Shown: in pieces, positions 29,743 to 38,186 of the stretch
Numbering within the stretch: position 1 is the first letter of the stretch
How the letters are laid out: each line of letters begins with the position of its first letter
DNA from: Klebsiella aerogenes
GTDB lineage: Bacteria; Pseudomonadota; Gammaproteobacteria; Enterobacterales; Enterobacteriaceae
Direction of reading: 5' to 3'
NCBI GenBank assembly: GCA_029027985.1
Contig: CP119076.1
Span: 3,532,422-3,596,421 of the forward strand
Length of the DNA: 64,000 nucleotides
Program-made: the position numbers and the translations under genes
The notes under the pieces: generated by a model
What the model saw: the letters and a program-made list of their open reading frames with translations, nothing else
What the model was told of the DNA's origin: nothing
Databases searched by the model: none

Positions 29743-31971
29743 ATGAATAACAGGATTAAGTCCCTGGCCTTAATGGTCAATCTGGGTATTTACGGAGTGG
29801 CATTCCCGCTGTGCGCGGCGGAAGAGACCACCGATAGCAAATCATCCGCCAGCGAGGAGACCATGGTGGTCACCGCTGAGGTTCAGAATCTGCAGGCGCC
29901 GGGCGTGTCGACGATTACCGCCGATGAGATCCGTAAACGCCCGCCAGCGCGCGACGTCTCTGAAATCATCCGCACCATGCCGGGCGTCAACCTGACCGGC
30001 AACTCCACCAGCGGCCAGCGCGGCAACAATCGCCAGATTGATATTCGCGGCATGGGCCCGGAAAACACCTTAATCCTGATTGACGGTAAACCGGTCACCA
30101 GCCGTAACTCTATTCGCCTCGGCTGGCGCGGCGAGCGTGATACCCGTGGTGATACCAGTTGGGTACCGCCGGAAATGATCGAACGCATCGACGTGATTCG
30201 CGGCCCGGCGGCGGCGCGTTACGGTAACGGCGCGGCGGGCGGCGTGGTCAATATCATCACCAAGAAATTCGATAACGAGTGGCACGGTTCGTGGAACGCC
30301 TATATGAACATGCCGGAGCATAAAGACGAAGGCGCGACCAAGCGTACCGACTTTAGCCTCAGCGGCCCGCTGGGCGGCGATTTCAGCTTCCGCATGTACG
30401 GCAGCCTTGATAAAACCCAGGCCGACGCCTGGGACATTAACCAGGGCCATCAATCAGAACGGACCGGGATTTACGCCGATACCCTGCCCGCCGGGCGTGA
30501 GGGGGTCGAAAACAAAAATATCAACGGCGTCGTGCGCTGGGACTTCGCGCCGATGCAATCGCTGGAGTTTGAAGCTGGCTATAGCCGTCAGGGCAACCTG
30601 TACGCCGGTGATACCCAAAACACCAACACCAATGATCTGGTGAAAGAAAACTACGGCAAAGAGACCAACCGTCTCTACCGCAATACTTACTCCATCACCT
30701 GGAACGGCGGCTGGGATAACGGCGTCACCACCAGCAACTGGGCGCAGTACGAACATACGCGCAACTCACGCAAAGGCGAAGGGCTGGCTGGCGGCACCGA
30801 GGGGATCTTCAACAGCAACCAGTTCTCGGATATCGATCTGTCCGACGTGATGCTACACAGTGAAGTCAACATTCCGTTCGATCTGTGGGTTAACCAGAAC
30901 CTGACGCTGGGTACCGAGTGGAACCAGCAGCGCATGAAGGATAACGCCTCTAATACCCAGGCCCTTTCAGGCGGTGAAGTCCCGGGCTATGACAGCACCG
31001 GACGCAGCCCGTATTCAAAAGCGGAAATCTTCTCGCTGTTCGCTGAGAACAACATGGAAGTGACCGACTCGACCATGCTGACGCCAGCGCTGCGTTTCGA
31101 TCACCACAGCATCGTCGGTAATAACTGGAGTCCGTCGCTGAACCTGTCGCAGGGTCTGGGCAATGACTTCACCCTGAAGATGGGTATCGCCCGCGCCTAT
31201 AAAGCGCCGAGCCTGTATCAGACTAACCCGAACTATATTCTCTACAGTAAAGGTCAGGGATGCTACGCCAGTAAAGAGGGTTGTTATCTGCAGGGGAATG
31301 ACGATCTGAAAGCGGAAACCAGCATCAACAAAGAAGTCGGCCTGGAGTTTAAGCGCGACGGCTGGCTGGCGGGTGTAACCTGGTTCCGTAACGACTACCG
31401 CAACAAGATTGAAGCGGGCTATGCCCCGGTTTATCACAACTCTAAAGGCACCGATCTGTACCAATGGGAAAACGTGCCGAAAGCGGTAGTGGAAGGTCTG
31501 GAAGGGACATTAAATGTTCCGGTTAGCGAGACGGTAAACTGGACCAACAATATTACCTACATGCTGCAGAGTAAGAACAAAGAGACCGGCGATCGCCTGT
31601 CGATTATCCCGGAGTACACGCTGAACTCCACGCTGAGCTGGCAGGTACATCAGGATGTTTCTCTGCAATCGACCTTCACCTGGTACGGCAAGCAGGAACC
31701 GAAGAAGTACAACTACAAAGGCCAGCCGGTCACCGGCAGCGAGAAGAACGAGGTAAGCCCGTATAGCATCCTCGGCCTGAGCGCGACCTGGGACGTGACC
31801 AAAAACGTCAGCCTGACCGGTGGCGTGGATAACGTCTTCGATAAGCGCCACTGGCGCGCGGGTAATGCCCAGACTACCGGCGGCGCAACCGGTTCTATGT
31901 ACGGCGCTGGCGCCGAGACCTATAACGAATCCGGTCGAACCTGGTATATGAGCGTGAACACCCACTTCTGA
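29743..31971 (+). CDS. fepA: TonB-dependent ferric enterobactin receptor FepA
   Basis: A 742-residue outer-membrane gated porin. The signal peptide runs through about CAA at residue 23, followed by the TonB box EETMVVTAEVQN, the plug domain (residues ~40-170, with GPENTLILIDGKPV and IDVIRGPAAARYGNGAAGG) and a 22-strand barrel ending in TWYMSVNTHF with a terminal phenylalanine. The start at MNNRIKSLALMVNLG is chosen because it matches E. coli FepA; an upstream in-frame codon would add 77 residues with no signal-peptide character. The entD gene that follows fepA in E. coli is absent. Confidence 0.97.
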   Translation: MNNRIKSLALMVNLGIYGVAFPLCAAEETTDSKSSASEETMVVTAEVQNLQAPGVSTITADEIRKRPPARDVSEIIRTMPGVNLTGNSTSGQRGNNRQIDIRGMGPENTLILIDGKPVTSRNSIRLGWRGERDTRGDTSWVPPEMIERIDVIRGPAAARYGNGAAGGVVNIITKKFDNEWHGSWNAYMNMPEHKDEGATKRTDFSLSGPLGGDFSFRMYGSLDKTQADAWDINQGHQSERTGIYADTLPAGREGVENKNINGVVRWDFAPMQSLEFEAGYSRQGNLYAGDTQNTNTNDLVKENYGKETNRLYRNTYSITWNGGWDNGVTTSNWAQYEHTRNSRKGEGLAGGTEGIFNSNQFSDIDLSDVMLHSEVNIPFDLWVNQNLTLGTEWNQQRMKDNASNTQALSGGEVPGYDSTGRSPYSKAEIFSLFAENNMEVTDSTMLTPALRFDHHSIVGNNWSPSLNLSQGLGNDFTLKMGIARAYKAPSLYQTNPNYILYSKGQGCYASKEGCYLQGNDDLKAETSINKEVGLEFKRDGWLAGVTWFRNDYRNKIEAGYAPVYHNSKGTDLYQWENVPKAVVEGLEGTLNVPVSETVNWTNNITYMLQSKNKETGDRLSIIPEYTLNSTLSWQVHQDVSLQSTFTWYGKQEPKKYNYKGQPVTGSEKNEVSPYSILGLSATWDVTKNVSLTGGVDNVFDKRHWRAGNAQTTGGATGSMYGAGAETYNESGRTWYMSVNTHF

Positions 31972-31987
31972 TACCGTCAACACGTCT

Positions 31988-32016
31988 TCGCCCTCCCCAG
32001 TGGGAGGGCGTTTTGT
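31988..32016 (+). terminator. Rho-independent terminator after fepA
   Basis: A nine-base perfect stem, cgccctccc / gggagggcg, with loop cagt, followed by ttttg. It lies between convergent fepA and the transketolase gene, directly where entD would be expected to start. Confidence 0.85.
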
Positions 32017-32017
32017 T

Positions 32018-32959
32018 TCAGTCCTGCAATATCTTTTGCACCCGCGCGACAATCGACGACGCATCAAAACCGTGATGCTGACGCATCCAGCCGCGATCGG
32101 CCGCCGCCGCGTATTCGCCATCCGGAATCCCCAGACGCTGCAATGCCGTCCCCGCCCCCGCTTCCGCCAGCACTTCAGCCACCAGGCTGCCCAGCCCGCC
32201 GTTGACGTTATGCTCTTCAACGGTCAACACGGAACGGCAAGGCTGTAGCGCCGCCAGCAGCGCCGCGGTATCGCAGGGGCGAATCGATGGCACGCTGATC
32301 ACCTTCGCCTGAATGCCAAGATCGGCAAGTTGCTGCGCCGCATCCACCACTTCATGTACCGTCGAACCGGTCGCCACCAGCGCCACATCTTCGCCTTCAC
32401 GCAGGGTCAGCACCGCGCCGGGAACAAAACGGTACTCTTCGTCGTGCAGTTCCGGCAGAGCCTTACCATCAAGGCGGATATAGACGGGCCCCTGGTACGC
32501 AAGCGCATAGTCGATAATCTGCCGACATTCACGCGGCGTGGAGGGGGCGAAAATCTGGATATTGCCAAAGCCGCGCATCACCGCCAGATCGTCAATGGCA
32601 TGGTGGGTGCTGGCCAGCGGACCATAGCTGGCGCCGGCATTGAGGCCAAACAGCTTAACGTTGGTGTTGTTGTAGCAGACATCGACTTTAATCTGTTCAT
32701 TGGCGCGCGAGATAAGGAACGGCGCGGCGTTACAGGTCACCGCCACTTTGCCGCCCAATGCCAGACCGGCGGCAGTGCCAACCATGCTCTGCTCGGCAAT
32801 GCCGACGTTCACCAGCCGTCCGGGAAACTGTTTAATAAAGGGGGCGATTTTGGCTGTAGAAGTGGAGTCCGCCACCACTGGCACCAGATCGACGCCGTTT
32901 TCTACGGCGGCGATAAACGCCTCGACCATCACATTCGCCAGGTGTTCTGCATTACTCAT
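32018..32959 (-). CDS. Transketolase, C-terminal subunit (split type)
   Basis: A 313-residue protein with the pyrimidine-binding and C-terminal domains of transketolase/DXPS-like enzymes. GIAEQSMVGTAAGLALGG carries the glutamate that activates thiamine diphosphate. NAGASYGPLASTHHAIDDLA and the C-terminal VLTVEEHNVNGGLGSLVAEV are family blocks. It starts inside the last codons of the N-terminal subunit gene (eight-base overlap), so the two form one heterodimeric enzyme. Split transketolases of this kind include the D-apulose-4-phosphate transketolase AptA/AptB; the substrate here is not proven. Confidence 0.9.
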   Translation of the reverse strand: MSNAEHLANVMVEAFIAAVENGVDLVPVVADSTSTAKIAPFIKQFPGRLVNVGIAEQSMVGTAAGLALGGKVAVTCNAAPFLISRANEQIKVDVCYNNTNVKLFGLNAGASYGPLASTHHAIDDLAVMRGFGNIQIFAPSTPRECRQIIDYALAYQGPVYIRLDGKALPELHDEEYRFVPGAVLTLREGEDVALVATGSTVHEVVDAAQQLADLGIQAKVISVPSIRPCDTAALLAALQPCRSVLTVEEHNVNGGLGSLVAEVLAEAGAGTALQRLGIPDGEYAAAADRGWMRQHHGFDASSIVARVQKILQD

Positions 32960-33782
32960 CTTTCAGTTCCTCCAGCGCCAGAGCGATTTCCTCGCCTTTC
33001 GGCACCCGGTGGTGCCACTCCGGGCGCCCCTGGATAAAGGAGATGCCCGCGCCTTTCGTGGTGTTGGCAATAATGACGTTAGGTTTACCGTTCTGCTGGA
33101 GCCCTTCGATGGCTGAGACAACCGAGGCCATATCGTTGCCCTCGCATTCGCTGACCTCCATGCCGAAGGCACGCCATTTATCGGCCAGCGGATCGGTATT
33201 CATGATTTCACGGGTCGGCCCGGCCAGCTGAAGATTGTTCTTATCATTAATAATGACCAGGTTATCGAGACCGTAATGGGCCGCCGCCAGCGCCGCTTCC
33301 CAGTTACTGCCTTCTGCCAGCTCACCGTCGCCGGTGATTAAAAAGATACGGCGGGCGCTGTTGCTTTTCTTCGCGGCCAGCGCCAGCCCCACCGCAACAG
33401 GCAAACCGTGGCCCAGCGCGCCGGTATTCAATTCAATGCCCGGCGTTTTCTGCCGTACCGGGTGGCCAGGAAGATGCGAGTTCGCATGCTGGTAAGTCTC
33501 TAACCACTCGACCGGAAAGAACCCGGCCTCCGCCAGTACACAGTAATAGCAGCCCACCGCATGGCCTTTCGACTGAATGTAGATATCGCGCTGCGGGTCA
33601 TCAAGACGGTCTGGCGCGGCATTGAGCACGCGGAAATAGAGCGCGGTTAACAGTTCAACCTGCGACAGATCGGCCCCGGTATGGCCGCCCGCCGGGCTAT
33701 TGGCGTTTAAACGGACAATATGGCGGCGCACCGCGCGCGCTTTGCGCTCAAGCGTCTGGACATCAAATCTATAGGGATTCAT
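32952..33782 (-). CDS. Transketolase, N-terminal subunit (split type)
   Basis: A 276-residue thiamine-diphosphate-binding subunit. The GDG...N motif is GDGELAEGSNWEAALAA, then NLVIINDKNNLQLAG, at about residues 150-185. Histidines for substrate and cofactor binding appear in GGHTGADLS, KGHAVG and TGALGHGLPVAVG. With the overlapping C-terminal subunit it should move a two-carbon ketol unit between phosphorylated sugars. It is the first gene of a two-gene operon, divergent from the SorC-type regulator, with a palindromic operator 28 bases upstream of its start codon. Confidence 0.92.
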   Translation of the reverse strand: MNPYRFDVQTLERKARAVRRHIVRLNANSPAGGHTGADLSQVELLTALYFRVLNAAPDRLDDPQRDIYIQSKGHAVGCYYCVLAEAGFFPVEWLETYQHANSHLPGHPVRQKTPGIELNTGALGHGLPVAVGLALAAKKSNSARRIFLITGDGELAEGSNWEAALAAAHYGLDNLVIINDKNNLQLAGPTREIMNTDPLADKWRAFGMEVSECEGNDMASVVSAIEGLQQNGKPNVIIANTTKGAGISFIQGRPEWHHRVPKGEEIALALEELKDE

Positions 33783-33809
33783 TTAATACCTCTGAATTTA
33801 TTTTCAATA

Positions 33810-33825
33810 TGGAATATTTATTCCA
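33810..33825. promoter_or_regulatory. Palindromic operator candidate 1 (transketolase promoter)
   Basis: The sequence TGGAATATTTATTCCA has arms TGGAATA / TATTCCA around two bases. It shares GAATAT/ATTC with two other sites of this locus and lies 28 bases before the transketolase start codon. Confidence 0.6.
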
Positions 33826-33953
33826 CCAGGAACTAAAAAAACCAGATATCCCCATGCCGGGTGGTTAGCCTTCCGCCACAGCGCCATACTCAGGAACATT
33901 CTGCCTCCCGCTCCAGACGTATACCTGGAGAATTTCATTGACTCAAAGTCACC

Positions 33954-33969
33954 ATGAATATATATTCAT
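33954..33969. promoter_or_regulatory. Palindromic operator candidate 2 (regulator/transketolase region)
   Basis: The sequence ATGAATATATATTCAT is a perfect 16-base palindrome. Its core GAATATATATTC is identical to the site upstream of the FGGY kinase at 35385-35396. Confidence 0.65.
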
Positions 33970-34214
33970 TAATGATTCTTTATTCGATTATGGCCTGGCT
34001 GTCTTGTTTTTGTCCATAGTCGATTTTGAGGATTGGCAAAAGTTAGACGCCCATCACACTTAAGTCTGATTTTTTTTCGCGTATGATAGAAGCCTCTAAC
34101 ATAATGACTGCACGTAACCGCCTGACTCACGGCGTAATTGTTGCAAGCGGTCTGGATGCTCGTTGCGCAGAAGAGAGCCTGAAAGCAGGCGATAAATGAT
34201 TTTCGAGGATTAAT

Positions 34215-35165
34215 ATGGCTAAGCAGGATGAACAACGGCTATTGGTTAAGATTGCCACGCTTTACTACCTGGAAGGACGAAAGCAGTCTGATATCGCCCA
34301 ACTTCTCTCGCTATCTCAGTCATTTGTCTCTCGCGCCATTACCCGCTGCCAAAAGGAGGGGGTGGTGAAAATCAGCGTCGTGCAGCCATCGAATATTTTT
34401 CTCAACCTCGAAAAAGGGCTGGAAGATCGCTACGGTCTTAAGCAGGCGGTGGTGGTCGATACCGAAGAAGACGCCAGCGACCACACCATCAAGCGGGCAA
34501 TTGGCTCCGCCGCCGCTCACTACCTGGAAACTCGTCTGCGGCCGAAAGATTTGATTGGCGTCTCCTCGTGGAGCTCAACCATTCGCGCCATGGTCGATGA
34601 AGTTCATGCGCAAAACCTGAAAGCCGGCGGCGTGATTCAGTTGCTCGGCGGCGTCGGGCCGAACGGCAATGTGCAGGCGACCATCCTCACCCAAACCCTT
34701 GCCCAGCATCTTAACTGCGATGCCTGGCTGCTGCCGTCGCAGAGCATCGAAGGGTCGATGGAAGAACGCAATCGCCTGCTGGCCAGCAAGGATGTCGCCG
34801 ACGTGGTGTCACGCTTTGATGAAGTGGATATCGCGATTGTCGGCATCGGGATTCTCGAACCGTCCCAGTTGCTGAAAACCTCCGGCAACTACTATCACGA
34901 AGATATGCTGCACGTACTGGCGGCGCGCGGCGCGGTCGGCGATATCTGCCTGCACTACTACGATAAAAACGGCCAGCCAGTGTTACGCGATGATGAAGAT
35001 CCTGTTATCGGCATGGCGCTGGAGAAAGTCAAAAAATGCCCTAACGTCGTCGCGCTTGCTGGCGGCACCGACAAAGTCGCCGCGATCAAAGGTGCCCTGA
35101 CCGGCGGTTATATTGACGTTTTAATCACCGATTACCCCACTGCCCGGCAGCTGGTCAGCGACTAA
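34215..35165 (+). CDS. SorC/DeoR-type sugar-binding transcriptional regulator
   Basis: A 316-residue regulator. The N-terminal HTH is YLEGRKQSDIAQLLSLSQS then FVSRAITRCQ (residues ~19-50). The rest is a SorC-type sugar-phosphate-binding domain of NagB-like fold (IGVSSWSSTIRAMVDEVH, QLLGGVGPNGNVQATIL, VVALAGGTDKVAAIKGAL). Regulators of this family control pentose, polyol and sorbose operons and respond to phosphorylated sugars. Its position between the transketolase operon and the kinase/ABC operon makes it the likely local regulator. Confidence 0.9.
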   Translation: MAKQDEQRLLVKIATLYYLEGRKQSDIAQLLSLSQSFVSRAITRCQKEGVVKISVVQPSNIFLNLEKGLEDRYGLKQAVVVDTEEDASDHTIKRAIGSAAAHYLETRLRPKDLIGVSSWSSTIRAMVDEVHAQNLKAGGVIQLLGGVGPNGNVQATILTQTLAQHLNCDAWLLPSQSIEGSMEERNRLLASKDVADVVSRFDEVDIAIVGIGILEPSQLLKTSGNYYHEDMLHVLAARGAVGDICLHYYDKNGQPVLRDDEDPVIGMALEKVKKCPNVVALAGGTDKVAAIKGALTGGYIDVLITDYPTARQLVSD

Positions 35166-35515
35166 CTCGCCGCGATTTCCCCCGGCCTCAAGCCCTGTGT
35201 CTGTTTTTCCAGCATCAGGGCTTGCCAGATAAATGCTTATAATTCATAAAACTAAATAACTTCCCTCGCCGCTTGCGCACCATCTTCCCAACATGTGAAA
35301 TGTGATTGCCAGCACAATTGATGATTTTTCCGGTAGCCCATGACTGGGTTTGTGGCTTAAGGTATCAAATAAATAATCACTATCGAATATATATTCAGTG
35401 ATTAAAAAAGTGATAACGAAATGTCACATCATGACCGACTAAGACGCATGCGATAGCCTGAGCTCCAGCCTGTCTCCGCCGCGGAAAGTTGCAGTGTGAC
35501 CGAGGAGAGCATCTT
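35166..35515 (+). promoter_or_regulatory. Promoter region of the kinase-ABC-dehydrogenase operon
   Basis: A 350-base gap with no gene. A GAATATATATTC palindrome at 35384-35397 is flanked by the inverted pair aatcact / agtgatt. A ribosome site GAGGAG lies ten bases before the kinase start. A weak inverted repeat near the end of the regulator gene could terminate its transcript. Nothing else was recognised. Confidence 0.5.
35384..35397. promoter_or_regulatory. Palindromic operator candidate 3 (kinase promoter)
   Basis: The sequence CGAATATATATTCA has the same 12-base core GAATATATATTC as the site at 33954-33969. It lies 119 bases before the kinase start codon. The outer arms aatcact (35375-35381) and agtgatt (35397-35403) extend the symmetry with a three-base offset. 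Confidence 0.65.
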
Positions 35516-37036
35516 ATGCAGGCGACACCGAAAAAGTTCATCATTGCGCTGGATGAAGGCACAACCAACGCGAAAGCCGTGGTGCTGGATGACCAGGGCA
35601 AGGTTATCGTCAAATTCTCTCAGCCGCTGGCCATTCAAACACCCCGGGACGGCTGGGTAGAACAGTCCGGCAAAGCGCTGGTTGCCGCCTCGCTTGAGGT
35701 GATCGCCAGCGCAGTGGCTCACGTCGGCGCGGAAAGCGTCGCTGCGCTGGCCATCAGCAATCAACGGGAAACCGCCATCGGTTGGTATCGCGACAGCGGA
35801 GAGCCCATTAACGCGGCCATCACCTGGCAGTGCACCCGCAGCGCCGCTTTCTGCGACACCCTGCGCCGGGACCACCAGGAACAACACATTAAGCACGCCA
35901 CCGGCCTGCCAATTGCGCCGCTGTTTTCCGCCTCCAAAATGCGCTGGCTGCTGGACGCCACCCCCAACGGCTACCAGCGGGCCGAGCGCGGCGAGATTTG
36001 TCTTGGCACTATAGACAGTTGGCTGCTGTGGAATTTGACTCACGGCGAAACCTTTTCCTGCGATTACTCCAACGCCGCGCGCACCCAACTGCTGAATTTG
36101 CAGCGCGGCGAGTGGGATGATGAGATGCTGGCGCTGTTCGGCATCCCGCTCGCCGCGCTGCCGGAAATTAAACCGTCGAGCGGCCTGTTCGGCTACACCA
36201 AAGGATTGACCGCGATTCCAGACGGTATCCCAGTGATGGCGATGGTCGGCGACTCCCACGCCGCATTATTCGGCCACGCGCTGGGCGAACCCGGCTGCGT
36301 GAAAGCCACCTACGGCACCGGCTCTTCGGTGATGGCTCCGGTCAAATCGGCGCAGTGCGATATTGAAGCGCTGGCGACCACTGTCGCCTGGCATGATGGC
36401 GACCAACTGGTTTGGGGGCTGGAAGGCAATATTCCCCACACCGGCGATGCGGTGGCGTGGATGGCGGACAGCACCGGGTTGAGCGAACTCTCCGCAACCG
36501 ATCTGGCTCATGAGCTGAATACCCTGCCCGCCTCCGTCGATTCGACCTTAGGCGTCTATTTCGTGCCCGCGCTGACCGGCCTCGGCGCCCCCTGGTGGGA
36601 CGACAGCGCCCGCGGTGTGATTTGCGGCCTGAGCCGCGGCGTGAAACGCGCGCACCTTATCCGCGCAGCGCTGGAATCCATCGCTTATCAGATAGCCGAC
36701 GTGGTCGTGGCGATGCGCCAGCATGACGAATTCACCCTGACGGCGCTGATGGTCGACGGCGGCCCGACCAAAAACGACTGGCTGATGCAGTATCAGGCCG
36801 ATCTACTCGGCTGCCCGGTCATGCGCAGCGATGTCCCGGAACTGTCCGCCATCGGCGCGGCGCTGTTAGCGCGCAAAGCCCTCAATCCGGGAACGACAAC
36901 CGATCTGCAAGCATTCTTAACCGAACACAGCACTTTTCATCCCGATATGGCCCGCCACCAGCGCTTACAGCAGCGCTGGCAGGAGTGGCGCCGTGCGGTA
37001 GACAGAACATTATGGAAACCGGATTCGCCGGCCTGA
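35516..37036 (+). CDS. FGGY-family carbohydrate kinase
   Basis: A 506-residue sugar kinase. The N-terminal ATPase phosphate-1 motif is IIALDEGTTNAKAVVLD; AISNQRET and GTIDSWLLW are typical inner blocks; the C-terminal motif is LMVDGGPTKNDWLMQYQAD then PELSAIGAALLA. Members phosphorylate glycerol, xylulose, ribulose, erythritol, apulose and related compounds; the sequence does not fix which. The start MQATPKKFII is chosen because GAGGAG precedes it. It leads an operon with an ABC importer and two dehydrogenases, so it probably acts on a ketose made inside the cell. Confidence 0.9.
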   Translation: MQATPKKFIIALDEGTTNAKAVVLDDQGKVIVKFSQPLAIQTPRDGWVEQSGKALVAASLEVIASAVAHVGAESVAALAISNQRETAIGWYRDSGEPINAAITWQCTRSAAFCDTLRRDHQEQHIKHATGLPIAPLFSASKMRWLLDATPNGYQRAERGEICLGTIDSWLLWNLTHGETFSCDYSNAARTQLLNLQRGEWDDEMLALFGIPLAALPEIKPSSGLFGYTKGLTAIPDGIPVMAMVGDSHAALFGHALGEPGCVKATYGTGSSVMAPVKSAQCDIEALATTVAWHDGDQLVWGLEGNIPHTGDAVAWMADSTGLSELSATDLAHELNTLPASVDSTLGVYFVPALTGLGAPWWDDSARGVICGLSRGVKRAHLIRAALESIAYQIADVVVAMRQHDEFTLTALMVDGGPTKNDWLMQYQADLLGCPVMRSDVPELSAIGAALLARKALNPGTTTDLQAFLTEHSTFHPDMARHQRLQQRWQEWRRAVDRTLWKPDSPA

Positions 37037-37207
37037 CGCCCAGCGGGTGTCAGATTGTGCGACGAACCTTATTCACCCACCACAGGAGAACCCCGGCCCA
37101 TAACCATGATCACCTCCCCGACATTGCGCGGGGGGAAATTTCAGACCGTAAAAGCCTGCCCATTCAGGGGCCCACTTGTTCGACTATAAAAAAACAGGAA
37201 CAGAGTC

Positions 37208-38143
37208 ATGAAATTAAGCACAACACTTTTCACCGCCGCTACCCTGACCGCCCTTTCCTTCGCCGCTCATGCGGCAGAAAAAGGCACCATTATGATTATG
37301 GTTAACTCGCTGGATAACCCTTATTACGCCTCAGAAGCCAAAGGCGCCAGCGAAAAAGCAAAAGCGCTCGGCTATAACACGACCGTGCTGTCGCATGGCG
37401 AAGACGTTAAAAAGCAGAATGAGCTTATTGATACCGCCATCGGTAAAAAGGTGCAGGGAATTATTCTCGATAATGCCGACTCGACCGCCAGCGTCGCGGC
37501 CATTGAAAAAGCCCAAAAAGCCGGTATTCCGGTGGTATTAATTAACCGCGAAATTCCGGTTGATGACGTCGCACTTGAGCAAATTACCCATAATAACTTC
37601 CAGGCGGGTTCGGAAGTCGCCAACGTTTTCGTGGAGAAAATGGCGGAAAAAGGCAAATACGCCGAACTGACCTGCAACCTCGCAGATAACAACTGCGTCA
37701 CTCGTTCTAAATCCTTCCACCAGGTGATCGACCAGTACCCGGATATGGTCAGCGTGGCGAAACAGGATGCCAAAGGCACCCTGATCGACGGCAAACGCAT
37801 CATGGATAGCATCCTGCAGGCTCACCCGGATGTGAAAGGCGTGATCTGCGGCAACGGTCCGGTGGCCCTCGGCGCGATTGCGGCGCTGAAAGCGGCGAAT
37901 CGTAGCGATGTGGTGGTCGTCGGTATCGACGGTAGCAACGACGAACGCGATGCCGTGAAGGCTGGCACCCTGCAAGCGACCGTGATGCTGCAGGCGCAGG
38001 CTATCGCCGCTCAGGGCGTCACTGATTTGGATAACTATCTGCAGAAAGGCGAAAAGCCGGCTAAGCAGCGCGTGATGTTCCGCGGCATTCTGATTACCCA
38101 GGATAACGCAGATAAAGTTCAGGACTTCAATATCAAGTCCTGA
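37208..38143 (+). CDS. Sugar ABC transporter periplasmic binding protein (RbsB-like)
   Basis: A 311-residue periplasmic protein with a clear signal peptide (MKLSTTLFTAATLTALSFAAHAA, about 22 residues). It has the type I periplasmic-binding fold of the ribose family: IMVNSLDNPYYASEAKGASE, GIILDNADSTASV, VVLINREIPVDD, VICGNGPVALGAIAALK and VVVGIDGSNDE. It delivers a sugar or polyol to the ATPase-permease pair downstream. A perfect 20-base palindrome follows the gene, often a sign that the binding protein is made in excess over the membrane parts. Confidence 0.92.
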   Translation: MKLSTTLFTAATLTALSFAAHAAEKGTIMIMVNSLDNPYYASEAKGASEKAKALGYNTTVLSHGEDVKKQNELIDTAIGKKVQGIILDNADSTASVAAIEKAQKAGIPVVLINREIPVDDVALEQITHNNFQAGSEVANVFVEKMAEKGKYAELTCNLADNNCVTRSKSFHQVIDQYPDMVSVAKQDAKGTLIDGKRIMDSILQAHPDVKGVICGNGPVALGAIAALKAANRSDVVVVGIDGSNDERDAVKAGTLQATVMLQAQAIAAQGVTDLDNYLQKGEKPAKQRVMFRGILITQDNADKVQDFNIKS

Positions 38144-38154
38144 GTTCGGGTGGT

Positions 38155-38174
38155 TGCGCCCCCGCGGGGGCGCA
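38155..38174 (+). repeat. Perfect 20-base palindrome after the binding-protein gene
   Basis: Arms TGCGCCCCCG / CGGGGGCGCA without spacer, 11 bases after the stop codon and immediately before the ribosome site of the next gene. In RNA it would form a very stable stem. Similar stems after binding-protein genes protect the upstream mRNA. Confidence 0.7.
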
Positions 38175-38186
38175 GAGGAGAGTATT

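Larger units (their letters stand above)
33783..34214. promoter_or_regulatory. Divergent control region of the sugar locus
   Basis: This 432-base gap separates the transketolase operon from the SorC-type regulator. It contains two palindromes of the same family (33810-33825 and 33954-33969, listed separately) and a 31-codon open frame at 34104-34199 without a good ribosome site. The left part is AT-rich around the second palindrome. No RNA gene was recognised. Confidence 0.6.

Noticed and set aside
35429..36259. A 276-codon minus-strand frame opposite the FGGY kinase
   Set aside because: It is antisense shadow of a recognised kinase; no ribosome site or motifs.
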